The translations under genes were made by a program, and so were the position numbers. From contig PJFC01000010.1 in assembly GCA_003574885.1 (NCBI GenBank), forward strand, positions 35,293 through 99,292: a DNA stretch of 64,000 nt, given 5' to 3'. The notes beneath the pieces were generated by a model. The model had not been told where the DNA came from, ran no database searches, and saw only the letters and a program-made list of their open reading frames with translations. Positions within the stretch are counted from its first letter, which is position 1. Each line of letters opens with the position of its first letter. The DNA comes from Geobacter sp. (GTDB taxonomy: Bacteria > Desulfobacterota > Desulfuromonadia > Geobacterales > Geobacteraceae). Shown here in pieces: positions 9,283 to 19,003 of the stretch.

Positions 9283-10418
9283 TACCGGTCAATGAGCCAT
9301 TGTTAAACGGCAACGAAAAGAAGTACCTGAACGAATGCATTGATACCGGCTGGATTTCGTCAGAAGGGCCGTTTGTGCAACGCTTTGAGGAGCTAATGGC
9401 TGCTGCCGTCGGGCGACGGCATGCCATTGCGGTCTGCAACGGTACAGCGGCACTTGAAGCGGCAGTGGCAGCACTTGACCTTGCGCCGGGGGATCAAGTC
9501 GTCATGCCGGCCTTTACCATCATCTCCTGTGCCGCGGCGATTGTGCGTTGTGGCTGCGTGCCGGTGCTGGTGGACAGCGACCCGGTTACCTGGAACATGG
9601 ATGTCGGCAAGCTTAAAGAAAAGATTACACATGAGATTGAGATCAAGAAGAACAATAAACTGAAAGCGATCATGGTTGTTCATATTTACGGACTCCCCGT
9701 GGATATGAACCCGGTTATTGAGCTGGCCGAACGGTACGGATTAAAAATACTCGAGGACGCCGCCGAGATGCATGGCCAGACCTATCGTGGCCGTCCCTGC
9801 GGCAGCTTCGGCGACCTCAGCACCTTCAGCTTTTACCCCAACAAACACATCACCACCGGCGAGGGGGGAATGGTGCTGACTGACAACGACCACCTGGCTG
9901 AGCGCTGCCGATCGCTGCGTAACCTCTGCTTTCAGGCTAAGAAGAGGTTTGTGCACGAAGAGCTGGGCTACAACTTCCGGATGACTAATATGCAGGCTGC
10001 CCTGGGGGTTGCCCAGTTGGAGCGGCTTGATGAGTTCCTCACCCGCAAACGGCGCATGGGAGGAAGATACACCGGACTGCTGACGGGGATTGATGGCCTG
10101 GAGTTGATGCCTCCCCGAACCGGTTACGCAGAGAACATCTACTGGGTTTATGGGATGGTACTGAAGGACGAGGTACCGTTCGATGCCGAAGAAGCCATGC
10201 TTCGCCTGGGCCGGATGGGGATCGGCACCCGACCCTTCTTCTGGCCGATGCACGAGCAACCGCTCTTCCGCAAGAGGGGGCTGTTCGAAGGTGAACATTA
10301 CCCTGAAGCAGAGCGCCTGGCCAGGCGCGGATTTTACATTCCGAGCGGCATGGCGCTGACCGATGAACAGATGGAAGAGGTGGCAATGGCAGTTAAAAAA
10401 CTGATGATGGATGAGTAG
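9279..10418 (+). CDS. DegT/DnrJ/EryC1/StrS aminotransferase
   Basis: 379 residues, the normal length. Visible are the PLP pocket motif NGTAALEAAVAAL near residue 53, the Asp that holds the pyridine ring in EDAAEMHGQ near residue 160, and the Schiff-base lysine in FYPNKHITTGEGG near residue 190. The family transfers an amino group to keto-sugar nucleotides. With the preceding cupin and following methyltransferase it implies a modified amino-sugar. The stop codon lies at the edge of a degenerate 7-bp repeat (10416-10443). Confidence 0.92.
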   Translation: MIPVNEPLLNGNEKKYLNECIDTGWISSEGPFVQRFEELMAAAVGRRHAIAVCNGTAALEAAVAALDLAPGDQVVMPAFTIISCAAAIVRCGCVPVLVDSDPVTWNMDVGKLKEKITHEIEIKKNNKLKAIMVVHIYGLPVDMNPVIELAERYGLKILEDAAEMHGQTYRGRPCGSFGDLSTFSFYPNKHITTGEGGMVLTDNDHLAERCRSLRNLCFQAKKRFVHEELGYNFRMTNMQAALGVAQLERLDEFLTRKRRMGGRYTGLLTGIDGLELMPPRTGYAENIYWVYGMVLKDEVPFDAEEAMLRLGRMGIGTRPFFWPMHEQPLFRKRGLFEGEHYPEAERLARRGFYIPSGMALTDEQMEEVAMAVKKLMMDE

Positions 10419-10443
10419 CTCTCAGCTATCAATCTCTCAACTA
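10416..10443 (+). repeat. degenerate heptamer repeat, AGCTATC family
   Basis: The bases just after the aminotransferase stop read as AGCTCTC AGCTATC AATCTCT CAACT, a 7-bp period with drift. The TAG stop is the first part of the array. A related trace lies at 42745-42760, where it also contains a stop codon. It is weak by itself but fits the gene-border heptamer pattern seen elsewhere in the window. Confidence 0.4.
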
Positions 10444-10459
10444 GAAAACGGAACTCTCC

Positions 10460-11224
10460 ATGTCCATATTCGGTGCTTATTCGCGCTATTACAACCTTCT
10501 TTACAAAGACAAAGACTATCCGAGAGAAGCGGAATATGTACATAGCCTGATCAGGAAACATCAGGCCGGGGCAAAAAGCATTCTTGACCTTGGTTGCGGC
10601 ACCGGGCGGCACGACTTGCTGCTGACACAGGTGGGTTACGAGGTGACCGGCGTCGATCAATCGGAGGCGATGCTCGCTGTTGCAAGCTCACAGCGCTCAT
10701 CTCTCAACCCGCAGTCCCCATCCCTGAATTTCTTGCAAGGTGACATACGCACCGTGCGGCTCAGCTCAACGTTCGATGTGGTTATATCCCTCTTCCATGT
10801 CATGAGCTACCAGGTCACCACTGCCGATCTGCAAGCGGCCTTTGCCACGGCCAGAGCCCACTTGAAGCCGGGAGGAGTTTTCATTTTCGATTGCTGGTAC
10901 GGCCCGGCAGTGCTGACCGACCGGCCGACCGTGCGGGTCAAGCGCCTGGAGGACGAGGTGATTTCGGTGACTCGCATCGCCGAGCCTGTTATGCACCCCA
11001 ACGGCAACCTGGTGGATGTCAATTACCAGGTCTTTATCCGGGACAAGGCAAGTGATATGGTGGAAGAATTGCGGGAAACGCACCGGATGCGTTATCTGTT
11101 CCTTTCCGAAATCGAGCTTTTTTCGGCGGAAATGGGTTTGAACATTATTGAAAGCGCCGAGTGGCTGACCGGCAAACAACCGGGATTTGATACCTGGGGC
11201 GTCTGTTTCGTGGTGCGGGGATGA
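10460..11224 (+). CDS. class I SAM-dependent methyltransferase
   Basis: 254 residues. The SAM-binding motif I ILDLGCGTGRHDLLL starts near residue 40, followed by GVDQSEAMLAVA, and motif II LQGDIRTVRL near residue 95. Between them is a Ser/Asn/Pro-rich insert of about 15 residues that is unusual for the family. It probably methylates a sugar or sugar nucleotide in the operon, since it lies between the aminotransferase and a GT4 gene and overlaps the latter (ATGA). The substrate is unknown. Confidence 0.85.
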   Translation: MSIFGAYSRYYNLLYKDKDYPREAEYVHSLIRKHQAGAKSILDLGCGTGRHDLLLTQVGYEVTGVDQSEAMLAVASSQRSSLNPQSPSLNFLQGDIRTVRLSSTFDVVISLFHVMSYQVTTADLQAAFATARAHLKPGGVFIFDCWYGPAVLTDRPTVRVKRLEDEVISVTRIAEPVMHPNGNLVDVNYQVFIRDKASDMVEELRETHRMRYLFLSEIELFSAEMGLNIIESAEWLTGKQPGFDTWGVCFVVRG

Positions 11225-12420
11225 AAAAAAAGATCGGCCTTTTTCTCGATTTTGATCCGAGTGACGGAGGAACCTTTCAGTACAACCAGATCATGATCGA
11301 TGCCGTGGCAGCTCTTCCCTCTGACCGTTTTTCAGTTGTATTGGGCTACACCTCTGATACCTGGCAAAAATATCTTGCCCCCCATGACCTGCGAAAAGTT
11401 TTTGTGCGGCCCGGTTTTTGGGGCCGGGCTTTCAGCTTGGGGTGGACCCGGATAGGGCTGCCGATTGCTATCTTGCGGACGCTCTGCCCGTTTTTTCATC
11501 CTATCGCCAAGGCGCTCCTGAAAGAGAAGTGTGACCTCTGGATATTCCCCTCGCCAACAGCCAAAAGCTTTCAGATTGCCGTGCCGTCCCTTGTCAGTAT
11601 CCATGACCTTATGCACCTTTACGAACAGCGGTTCCCCGAATCAGCGTCCAGCAGTGAGCATTCAGACCGCGAGCGCAATTACGCCAACATCTGCCGCTGG
11701 GCGAAGGGGGTACTGGTAGACTCTGAAATCGGATGCCGGCACGTCCAGGAAAGCTACGATATGCCGCTTGAACGGATTCATGTCCTACCCTACATTGCCC
11801 CCGATTACATCCATTCCGCAAATACGCCGCCGGGTTTCGACTCGCGCTATTGCCTGCCGCCGAAATTTCTCTTCTATCCGGCGCAATTCTGGGAACATAA
11901 AAACCATAAGCGGCTCCTTGAGGCCGTAAACCTCCTCAAGGAGGACATTCCGGACCTGAGACTGGTATTGGCCGGAGCGCCACAAAACGCCTACGACTCC
12001 GTTGTGAGGCTGGTGCGTGAGTCCGAACTTGCCGATGATGTTGTCTTTCTCGGCTATGTCCCCGATGAGGATATGCCCGAGCTTTACCGCCGCTCCCGCG
12101 CCCTCGTCATGCCGACCTTCTACGGTCCGACAAATATTCCCCCTCTGGAAGCATTCGTTGCAGGTTGTCCTGTGGCGATTTCCGGCATTTATGGGATGCC
12201 CGGGCAGGTTGGGGATGCCGCCCTGCTGTTCAATCCGGAGTCCTCAGCGGAAATTGCCGAATGCATCAGGAAGTTATGGTTCGACGATGCACTGTGCGCC
12301 AGGTTAATTGAACGGGGGAAAAAGCGGGCAGAGGGATGGGGTAGGAAACAATTCAATGAACGGTTTCAGTCCATCATTGAACGTACAGTTGAAAACTCGG
12401 GATGCCGGGCGGATTGGTAA
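11221..12420 (+). CDS. GT4-family glycosyltransferase
   Basis: 399 residues with a GT-B fold. A Gly-containing N-terminal loop (DPSDGGTFQYNQ), HDLMHLYEQRFPE near residue 125, LFYPAQFWEHKNHKRLLEAV near residue 215 and a C-terminal TFYGPTNIPPLEAF segment in the EX7E position mark it as family 4. The first Glu of EX7E is not obvious, so the motif is variant. The start overlaps the previous stop (ATGA). It probably adds a sugar to the lipid-linked glycan. Confidence 0.85.
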   Translation: MKKKIGLFLDFDPSDGGTFQYNQIMIDAVAALPSDRFSVVLGYTSDTWQKYLAPHDLRKVFVRPGFWGRAFSLGWTRIGLPIAILRTLCPFFHPIAKALLKEKCDLWIFPSPTAKSFQIAVPSLVSIHDLMHLYEQRFPESASSSEHSDRERNYANICRWAKGVLVDSEIGCRHVQESYDMPLERIHVLPYIAPDYIHSANTPPGFDSRYCLPPKFLFYPAQFWEHKNHKRLLEAVNLLKEDIPDLRLVLAGAPQNAYDSVVRLVRESELADDVVFLGYVPDEDMPELYRRSRALVMPTFYGPTNIPPLEAFVAGCPVAISGIYGMPGQVGDAALLFNPESSAEIAECIRKLWFDDALCARLIERGKKRAEGWGRKQFNERFQSIIERTVENSGCRADW

Positions 12421-12421
12421 T

Positions 12422-13384
12422 ATGGAATCTTCAACCCAAATTTCAATCGTCACCCCCTCTTACAACCAGGGAGAATTCCTGGCGGAGACGATAGAAAGCG
12501 TCCTCAGCCAGGCAGGTGAGTTCGTCATCGACTACCTCATCATGGATGGCGGCTCTAAAGACAACTCCGTCGACATCATCAGGTATTATGAAGGACTGCT
12601 GCAACGGGGGGAATGGCCGATAGTCTGCCACGGGATAACCTATCGCTGGTTCAGTGAGAAGGACAAGGGGCAGACGGATGCCCTGATGAAAGGCTTCCGG
12701 CTGGCTTCCGGCGATATATTTGCTTGGCTCAACTCCGACGACACCTACCAACCGGGGGCATTGCAGGCCGTAGCGGACCACTTCCTCGAAGCCCCCAATA
12801 CCGGGCTACTTTACGGCGATGGAGTTTACTGCGATCAAGCCGGCGCCATCATCGGCAGGTACCGGACCGAAGAATTCGTATTCGACAAGCTCGCCTGGTT
12901 CAATTTCATCTGCCAACCCTCGACATTCTTCACAAGGGAGGCATTCGAAACGGTTGGAGGCTTGAACGCAACGCTTCAGTTTGCCATGGATTACGATCTC
13001 TGGATAAGGATCGGCAGGAGCTTCCCCTGTCGCTATCTCACCCGGGTTATGTCAACGTACCGACTCCATGAGGCATCCAAGACCATCAGTGATCAGACGC
13101 TCATCAATAACTGCTTAGAGGGTCTGGTGGTTGCGAGCAGGCATTATGGCTGGGCTCCTCTGACAAGGATATTTACCTTGTGCCGCACCACTTCCAAAGC
13201 TTGGTTGCCTCATTTTCTATCCAGGTCAAAACTCGTGGTCACGGCAGCTGCTATCATATGCACCGTTGTTTCATCTATCAGGCTAAATCGAGGATTCAAC
13301 CTCAACGACCTGAAATTACTGAACCGGGATAATTTCCGCAAGCTCTTCAAGAGCCGCCTCGAAATCATGACCGGTACAAAATAA
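12422..13384 (+). CDS. GT2-family glycosyltransferase
   Basis: 320 residues. I use the ATG at 12422 because it starts exactly at the GT2 motif ISIVTPSYNQGEFLAETIESVL; the frame is open upstream only by overlap with the previous gene. A DGGSKDNS motif near residue 40, a WLNSDD metal-binding motif near residue 105 and ED-type residues in the second half support the call. It is a soluble WcaA-like glycosyltransferase with a weak hydrophobic patch near the C-terminus. It is the last + strand gene before a convergent GT4. Confidence 0.85.
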   Translation: MESSTQISIVTPSYNQGEFLAETIESVLSQAGEFVIDYLIMDGGSKDNSVDIIRYYEGLLQRGEWPIVCHGITYRWFSEKDKGQTDALMKGFRLASGDIFAWLNSDDTYQPGALQAVADHFLEAPNTGLLYGDGVYCDQAGAIIGRYRTEEFVFDKLAWFNFICQPSTFFTREAFETVGGLNATLQFAMDYDLWIRIGRSFPCRYLTRVMSTYRLHEASKTISDQTLINNCLEGLVVASRHYGWAPLTRIFTLCRTTSKAWLPHFLSRSKLVVTAAAIICTVVSSIRLNRGFNLNDLKLLNRDNFRKLFKSRLEIMTGTK

Positions 13385-13487
13385 TGGTACGTTGCCAAGA
13401 GTTGAAGCGGTTGTTTCCAAGTCATTCGTGAGCATTGCCGAGTTGTACAGATGCGCCCGAAGGTGTATCTTCTTATGAGCTCTCTGT

Positions 13488-14546
13488 TCATGAGGTCGAG
13501 TTGTTGAATATCCCCGCAAGTGCCCTTCCAATTGCAGCAGTGTTACATTTCTTTATAAAAACCTTATAACCCTCTTCAGCAATCTTCTCTCTCAAGGCCG
13601 CATTGTCACTCAGTTCCAGGATTGCATCGGCCAAAGAAACAGCATCAGCCATTCTGACCATGACAGCATTCTGTCTGTCGATGAAAATCTCACGGTTTCC
13701 CGGGCAATCCCCAACAATCACCGGCTTTTTCATGGCAATAAACTGAAATGTCTTACCAGCAATGACCCGTTTTGCCTTGTCGATATCCGAGAAGTGTCCA
13801 CCCAGGCAGACATCAGCTCGCGAAATTTCCAGCGGTAACTGCTCATAAGGTATCCAGTCGATGAACCGGATGTTGTCCACACCCAAACTCTGTGCCAGGC
13901 TTAGCACCTTGCTATGCATCATACCCTTGCCGACCACGACAAACTCAATCTCTTTCTGTTCACGCAATCTTCCGGCTGCTTGAACGATGTACTCCGTACC
14001 GTGCAGCGGCAGGAAAGAAGAATAGTAAAATACCCTGAATTTAGTATCCTCCCTCTTCACTTCCCGGGGATAAAAAAGAGACTCATCGGCCCCGACAAAC
14101 ACCCGGTTAAACGTAGTGCCCGGCAAGCCGAAGGTTTTCGTGAAATATTCGATGTGCGCATCGGTATCCAGTAGTATCCTGTTTGCCTGCGTGCAGGAAT
14201 ACCGGTCAAGCCAGAAGAAAAATTTCCCCGCCAGAGAATCCGGAGTGAACCTTCTCCTGTCAAAACACATGGTGTCATAGGTGGAGAGGAAAGCGTCGAA
14301 GATAACCGGCTTACTGGTGAGTTTCCTGATGATTGGAACGAGCGGCTGCCCGAGAAAGCCGACACATACACAATCGAAGTTTTTTTGAGCGAGGAATTTC
14401 AGGATGACCTTCAGAAAGCGGGCGGGATAGGTTGCTGACGAGTCGGTACAATCGATTATGTCATGACCGCTCTTCTCCAGGCATTTCAACAGCATCGCAT
14501 TTCTGACGTAAGCCGGTTCACGCCCGGCAATGAAGAGGATTTTCAT
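13488..14546 (-). CDS. GT4-like glycosyltransferase on the opposite strand
   Basis: 352 residues. The N-terminus KILFIAGREPAYVRNAMLLKCL has the Rossmann start, and the C-terminal domain has FRVFYYSSFLPLHGTEYIVQAA and KTFQFIAMKKPVIVGDCPGNRE, typical of GT-B family 4/1 proteins. It is the only - strand gene in the first 22 kb and is convergent with the GT2 before it and divergent from the lipoprotein after it. It could be a separately regulated addition to the island. Substrate unknown. Confidence 0.8.
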   Translation of the reverse strand: MKILFIAGREPAYVRNAMLLKCLEKSGHDIIDCTDSSATYPARFLKVILKFLAQKNFDCVCVGFLGQPLVPIIRKLTSKPVIFDAFLSTYDTMCFDRRRFTPDSLAGKFFFWLDRYSCTQANRILLDTDAHIEYFTKTFGLPGTTFNRVFVGADESLFYPREVKREDTKFRVFYYSSFLPLHGTEYIVQAAGRLREQKEIEFVVVGKGMMHSKVLSLAQSLGVDNIRFIDWIPYEQLPLEISRADVCLGGHFSDIDKAKRVIAGKTFQFIAMKKPVIVGDCPGNREIFIDRQNAVMVRMADAVSLADAILELSDNAALREKIAEEGYKVFIKKCNTAAIGRALAGIFNNSTS

Positions 14547-14957
14547 ACATTCACCTTATTCCGTCATTACCAGCATATCCGTCGTGAAGGATAGAGCTTT
14601 GAGATTTGAGATATACCGAACGACAGCCGCTAGTCCAAACAGGGATAACTGTCAATTCACATCACTGTGATAATGCCGCATTCATGATTTTACCCCTTCA
14701 ACTGTATAAACTAGCTCGCTTACGCTGTCAGGACAAGAAAGAAGTTTATCTTCGCCAGCACGGAAGGTACCTGAAACTCAACCATTAAATCTTCGCTATT
14801 TCAGTTGGCATCAAAATAGAGGGACGCAAAATTTTAGTTTAAAATGAAATGGAAATAAAGTAGTTTAGGGAAATATCAATGTTTCGTGTCATATTAAACT
14901 ACTAGTTCCTCATTTGAGGTTCCCAGAGGGACCTGAAAATATTTTAAGGAGACACCC
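14547..14957. other. 411-base intergenic region with heptamer trace and hairpins
   Basis: No convincing gene; a 60-codon open frame at 14606-14788 has no ribosome site or recognisable protein. Visible are a degenerate 7-bp repeat GAGCTTT GAGATTT GAGATAT at 14594-14614, an inverted repeat GTAGTTTA...TAAACTAC at about 14861-14902, and a short hairpin AGGTTCCC-AGA-GGGACCT at about 14919-14937 just before the lipoprotein ribosome site. The region should hold promoters for both divergent genes; I cannot fix them. Confidence 0.5.
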
Positions 14958-15296
14958 ATGAAAAGATCACTATGCCTGATTACGATTTTTATGCTGATTG
15001 CAATCGGATGCAGCAAACCGGAAACAAGGCTCATCGGCAAATGGAAAAGCCCGACAGTTCAGGGCTTTGTTGCAGAATTCAATAAAGATAATACAGGATT
15101 CACGTCAACGGTTGTTCCAGGTCATGCCGGTAAGATAGCAGCAGAAATGAATAAATTACCGTTTAAATGGACAATCTCGAAGGACGGCAAGATTAAGATT
15201 AACGAAGACAAGGCGGAATACTTCGGCAAATTGGCAGGAAACACGTTGGAGCTGGAGGTAAATGGCGCAACTGTCGTATTGGAGAAGGCAAAATAA
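14958..15296 (+). CDS. small lipoprotein, function unknown
   Basis: 112 residues with a good ribosome site (AAGGAG, nine bases before ATG). A short hydrophobic signal ends in the lipobox IAIGC with Cys at about residue 18. The mature part has an LIGKWKSP segment followed by alternating beta strands (FNKDNTGFT, FKWTISKDGKIKI, LELEVNGATVVLEK), resembling small lipocalin-like lipoproteins that report a reference molecule's level. No specific function can be assigned. It is likely monocistronic or leads into the next membrane gene. Confidence 0.7.
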   Translation: MKRSLCLITIFMLIAIGCSKPETRLIGKWKSPTVQGFVAEFNKDNTGFTSTVVPGHAGKIAAEMNKLPFKWTISKDGKIKINEDKAEYFGKLAGNTLELEVNGATVVLEKAK

Positions 15297-15345
15297 CGCT
15301 CTTTTTATCCCTTTAGCCAAAAACTTACTGATATGAGGATTTGTC

Positions 15346-16917
15346 TTGCAAGATGGGCTTGACATCAAAACGCCACGACGCCTCCGGAGTCGGGAAACTC
15401 TTTTTGCACTTTCAGTGACCTTAATATTCCTGCTGTATGCAGGATTCGCGACATTTCACCACGAGATGTGGCGAGATGAAATGGGGCCCTGGCTCATCGC
15501 TAGAGACAGTCATTCCCTGTTTGACATCTTCCATAATATCCGTTACGACGGCCACCCCTCACTCTGGTATATTCTGATCTGGCCCCTCACCGTTTTCACC
15601 ACCAATCCCGAATCGATCCAGTGGCTGAACCTGGGGATCACCACCGGCGCCGTCTTCCTGATCGCCCGTAACGCGCCAGTCTCCCGATGGGTACGCATCG
15701 CCGTTGCCATGGGATATTATCCCGTTTACGAGTACGGCTCAGTCGCGCGCAACTACTCCCTTGGGCTCCTCGCCCTTGTGGCATTCTGCACACTCTTTCC
15801 CTACCGCCGTGAACGGCCATTGTTGCTTGGCATCATGCTCCTGGTGGCGGCGAACAGCAGTATGCTTGCCTGCCTTCTTGCCATTGCCGCCCTTCTCATG
15901 CTGGCTATCGAGGCCGTAACCCTCAGGCCTCTACCGGCAAAAATCACACAAAGCTGGTGTGGAGTCGGCATCGCGGCAGCAGGCATTGCCTTTGCAATCT
16001 GGCAGATGATTCCGCCGCACGATTCCGGTTACGCCATGGGTTGGCACTTCAGTTACGATCCGGTCAGACTGGTAAAGGTTTTGAAGAACATGACCGCAGC
16101 CTATCTGCCGTTGCCGAATACCGGTCCCGGCTTCTGGGAAACCGAATTCCTCGCGGCATTTTCCCCGTATCGCAACTTTTCCTGGGTCGGCGCTCCCCTT
16201 CTCCTTATCACTGTCTCGTTGGCCCTGTTGCGCCGTCCGCTGGCGCTTTTCTACTACCTGTGCGGCAGCTTGGGATTGCTGGCTTTCTTCTACGTGAAGC
16301 ATGTCGGTTACCTGCGGCACCACGGATTTCTTTTTGTCTGCTGTGGAACCGCTTTGTGGCTCGCCAGGACCATGCAACCGGTCACCCTGCCTGGTCTGCT
16401 GGGTGTTGCGGCGCAGCGCTCGGAAAGGGCCGTTGCACTCCTTTTCCCGGTGATCCTGGCCGTGCACCTTGCCGGTGCACTGATTGCGGTCGCTGGCGAG
16501 TACAAGTACACCTTCTCCGCGGCCAAGGCGACAGCCGACATGATCCGTGAGCGGGGGCTCGACAAACTGCCGCTGATCGCCGATCTCGATGTTTCCGGCA
16601 TGCCCGTGGTCGGCTACCTGAACAAACGCTCCGCGTACTATCCTTGCGGCGACCGATACGGTTCGTATGTCGTCTGGGATACTGCCCGGATGCAGCACTC
16701 GATCATCTGGGGCGAACCATTACAGATGGCAGCAAAATCCGGGTCTCCGACGGTCGTGCTCGTCGACGACTTTGTCATGAAAAAATTCCCGCCTCCCGCG
16801 GAGTTGCAACCCAAACTGCAATTGATCGGCTGTCGCAACGCCGAGATTGCCACCGAAGAGAGCTACTGTGTCTACCTCTTCGATCCGGACCACGCCATGA
16901 AGGCCTTGCAGCAATGA
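15346..16917 (+). CDS. polytopic membrane protein, GT-C glycosyltransferase-like
   Basis: 523 residues from a TTG start that has GAGG seven bases upstream; no ATG lies before the first membrane segment. The first periplasmic loop carries HHEMWRDEMGPWLIARD, with acidic residues in the position used by GT-C enzymes, and about ten membrane segments follow, then a soluble end. The stop overlaps the next start (ATGA). It is a likely lipid-linked sugar transferase; the exact family is uncertain. Confidence 0.7.
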   Translation: MQDGLDIKTPRRLRSRETLFALSVTLIFLLYAGFATFHHEMWRDEMGPWLIARDSHSLFDIFHNIRYDGHPSLWYILIWPLTVFTTNPESIQWLNLGITTGAVFLIARNAPVSRWVRIAVAMGYYPVYEYGSVARNYSLGLLALVAFCTLFPYRRERPLLLGIMLLVAANSSMLACLLAIAALLMLAIEAVTLRPLPAKITQSWCGVGIAAAGIAFAIWQMIPPHDSGYAMGWHFSYDPVRLVKVLKNMTAAYLPLPNTGPGFWETEFLAAFSPYRNFSWVGAPLLLITVSLALLRRPLALFYYLCGSLGLLAFFYVKHVGYLRHHGFLFVCCGTALWLARTMQPVTLPGLLGVAAQRSERAVALLFPVILAVHLAGALIAVAGEYKYTFSAAKATADMIRERGLDKLPLIADLDVSGMPVVGYLNKRSAYYPCGDRYGSYVVWDTARMQHSIIWGEPLQMAAKSGSPTVVLVDDFVMKKFPPPAELQPKLQLIGCRNAEIATEESYCVYLFDPDHAMKALQQ

Positions 16918-18263
16918 CGGACAGGACAACGCCATCAGATCTGCCAGTTCGGCAAAATCAGCGCGGGGTCTTCCTCTTGTCGGTGGCCATTCTGGGAATC
17001 ATCGGCATAATTGCGGTTTATTCCCTGCGGCTGAACTTTCCGCCAATACGCAGTGACGGCCTCGGTTATTATCTCTACCTTCCGGCAACATTCATATATC
17101 ACGACCTGAGCCTGCAGAGCATTTCAGAGGTCTTTAACAACGGACATATTCCTGACGTGACCCCCTCGCTGTGGCAGTACTCCGGCCCCGCTCTGTGGGA
17201 TGATTCCTCATATTACCTGATAAAATACCCCATGGGCACAGCACTGTTGATGATGCCATTTTTCTTCGTCGCCTGTTTTGCGGCGCTTGTGGCCGGCATT
17301 CCCGTCGATGGCTTTTCGCCGCTTTTTCAATACGCTGCCGCAATCGCCGGATTGTTCTACGCAATCGCCGGTATTGCCATACTGTGGAAAGTGCTGGAAA
17401 GGCGGTTCAGGCAAGACACTATCCTCCTTGCCATGTGCGGAATGGTATTCGGGACAAACCTCTTTCACTATGCGACCTATGACAGCGTCTTCAGCCATGT
17501 GTACTCGTTTTTTCTCTTCTCTGCTTTTCTTTACATCATTCAACGCATCTATTCACAAGGTTCCGCACGATATTTCATACTCGGAGGAGCATTAGCCGGC
17601 CTGATCGTCATCACGCGACCCACAAACGGACTTTGGCTGCTGTTTGGCATCTTTTACGATGTTGATTCCTTGCAGGCTCTGTCGGACAGACTTTCCTTCT
17701 GGAAGAGCCATGCAACCAAAGTGGTGTATAGCGCCCAGACGTGTGCCTGTGTCATCTCCCTGCAACTGCTGTACTGGAAAATCATTACCGGCCATTTTGT
17801 CGTGTTTTCATATCGTGGCGAATATTTCAATTTTGCACATCCCGAGATTTTCAATGTGTTGTTCAGCGTTCGCAAGGGGCTTTTTTTCTGGTCTCCCATT
17901 CTGCTGCTGGCCATTCCCGGTTTGTATTATCTACGGAAAGGCGCCCGCGAATTCCTAACACCTACCTTACTTTTTTTGCCGTTAAATATTTACGTCATAT
18001 CCTCGTGGCATAGCTGGTTCTATGGCGGTTCGTTCGGCCACAGGGCATTTATGGAATCGCTTCCGCTCTTTGCGATATGCTTCTGCTCTCTCTATGAAGG
18101 ATTGTCATCTTTGTTCTGGAAACGCACGCTGATATGTTTGACGGTTTGTAGTGTAGTCCTTGAGACATGGTTGATGTTAAAGTACTGGACCGGCGTCATC
18201 CCTTTTGATGGCACGACACGGGACTATTTTATTCAAACATTCTTTACTCTGACCCCCCGGTGA
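16914..18263 (+). CDS. polytopic membrane protein, probable GT-C glycosyltransferase
   Basis: 449 residues. The ATG at 16914 overlaps the previous stop, and the open frame further upstream only shadows the preceding gene. After the first membrane segment comes PIRSDGLGYYLYLPATFIYHD with an Asp in the GT-C catalytic-loop position. About ten membrane segments are seen, but the large soluble C-terminal domain of GT39 is missing, so it is shorter than its neighbours. Substrate unknown. Confidence 0.7.
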   Translation: MTDRTTPSDLPVRQNQRGVFLLSVAILGIIGIIAVYSLRLNFPPIRSDGLGYYLYLPATFIYHDLSLQSISEVFNNGHIPDVTPSLWQYSGPALWDDSSYYLIKYPMGTALLMMPFFFVACFAALVAGIPVDGFSPLFQYAAAIAGLFYAIAGIAILWKVLERRFRQDTILLAMCGMVFGTNLFHYATYDSVFSHVYSFFLFSAFLYIIQRIYSQGSARYFILGGALAGLIVITRPTNGLWLLFGIFYDVDSLQALSDRLSFWKSHATKVVYSAQTCACVISLQLLYWKIITGHFVVFSYRGEYFNFAHPEIFNVLFSVRKGLFFWSPILLLAIPGLYYLRKGAREFLTPTLLFLPLNIYVISSWHSWFYGGSFGHRAFMESLPLFAICFCSLYEGLSSLFWKRTLICLTVCSVVLETWLMLKYWTGVIPFDGTTRDYFIQTFFTLTPR

Positions 18264-18306
18264 TTCACCTATCAGATCTCGGCAGTAGTTGTGAGGATGC
18301 CACAAC

Positions 18307-18996
18307 ATGATTCTGAGCATTATAATTCCAGTCTTCAACGAAGTTGCAACCATCGATGAACTGCTGAAACGCGTGATGGCTGTTCCTCTTGCCAAAGAGA
18401 TCATTGTTGTCGATGATTATTCAACAGACGGTACCCGGGAAAAACTCTCGGGGCTGGTTGGCAAGTACGACAGCCTCAACGTAGTCTGCCACGGAATAAA
18501 CAGGGGGAAGGGTTGTGCCATCAGAACCGGTCTGGAGCATATCACCGGCGACATGGTGATAATTCAGGATGCCGACCTGGAGTACGATCCTGCCGAATAT
18601 CCGAAACTTGTCAAACCGATTGTCGACGGCAGGGCCGATGTCGTGTACGGTTCCAGATTCGCCGGCGGCGAGGAGCATCGCGTCCTCTACTTCTGGCATT
18701 ATCTGGGAAACCGATTTTTGACACTCATGTCCAACATGCTCACCAACCTGAACCTGACCGACATGGAGACCTGCTATAAAGTGTTCAGGGCTGACATCAT
18801 CAAGGGGATCAAACTTGAACAGGACCGCTTCGGCTTCGAACCGGAAATAACCGCCAAGGTAGCCAGAACAGGTTGCAGAATTTTCGAAGTCGGTATTTCC
18901 TACAGTGGCCGTACCTATACCGAGGGGAAAAAGATCGGTTGGAAAGATGGCGTTAAGGCAATCTGGTGCATCATCAAATACCGGGTTACAACATAA
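18307..18996 (+). CDS. GT2 polyprenyl-phosphate sugar synthase (DPM1-like)
   Basis: 229 residues. Motifs are [18 protein letters not shown] at the N-terminus, [11 protein letters not shown] near residue 40, [10 protein letters not shown] near residue 90 and the [12 protein letters not shown] region near residue 155. It lacks a membrane tail, as in short DPM1-type enzymes. Family role: makes a polyprenyl-phosphate mannose or glucose donor. It lies directly before two TMTC-like membrane transferases that would use such a donor. Confidence 0.88.
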   Translation: MILSIIIPVFNEVATIDELLKRVMAVPLAKEIIVVDDYSTDGTREKLSGLVGKYDSLNVVCHGINRGKGCAIRTGLEHITGDMVIIQDADLEYDPAEYPKLVKPIVDGRADVVYGSRFAGGEEHRVLYFWHYLGNRFLTLMSNMLTNLNLTDMETCYKVFRADIIKGIKLEQDRFGFEPEITAKVARTGCRIFEVGISYSGRTYTEGKKIGWKDGVKAIWCIIKYRVTT

Positions 18997-19003
18997 GGGC
19001 ATT

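Noticed and set aside
14606..14788. 60-codon open frame between a GT4 and a lipoprotein gene
   Set aside because: No ribosome site, no signal or membrane segment, no recognisable motif, and it lies over a region with heptamer trace and likely promoters.
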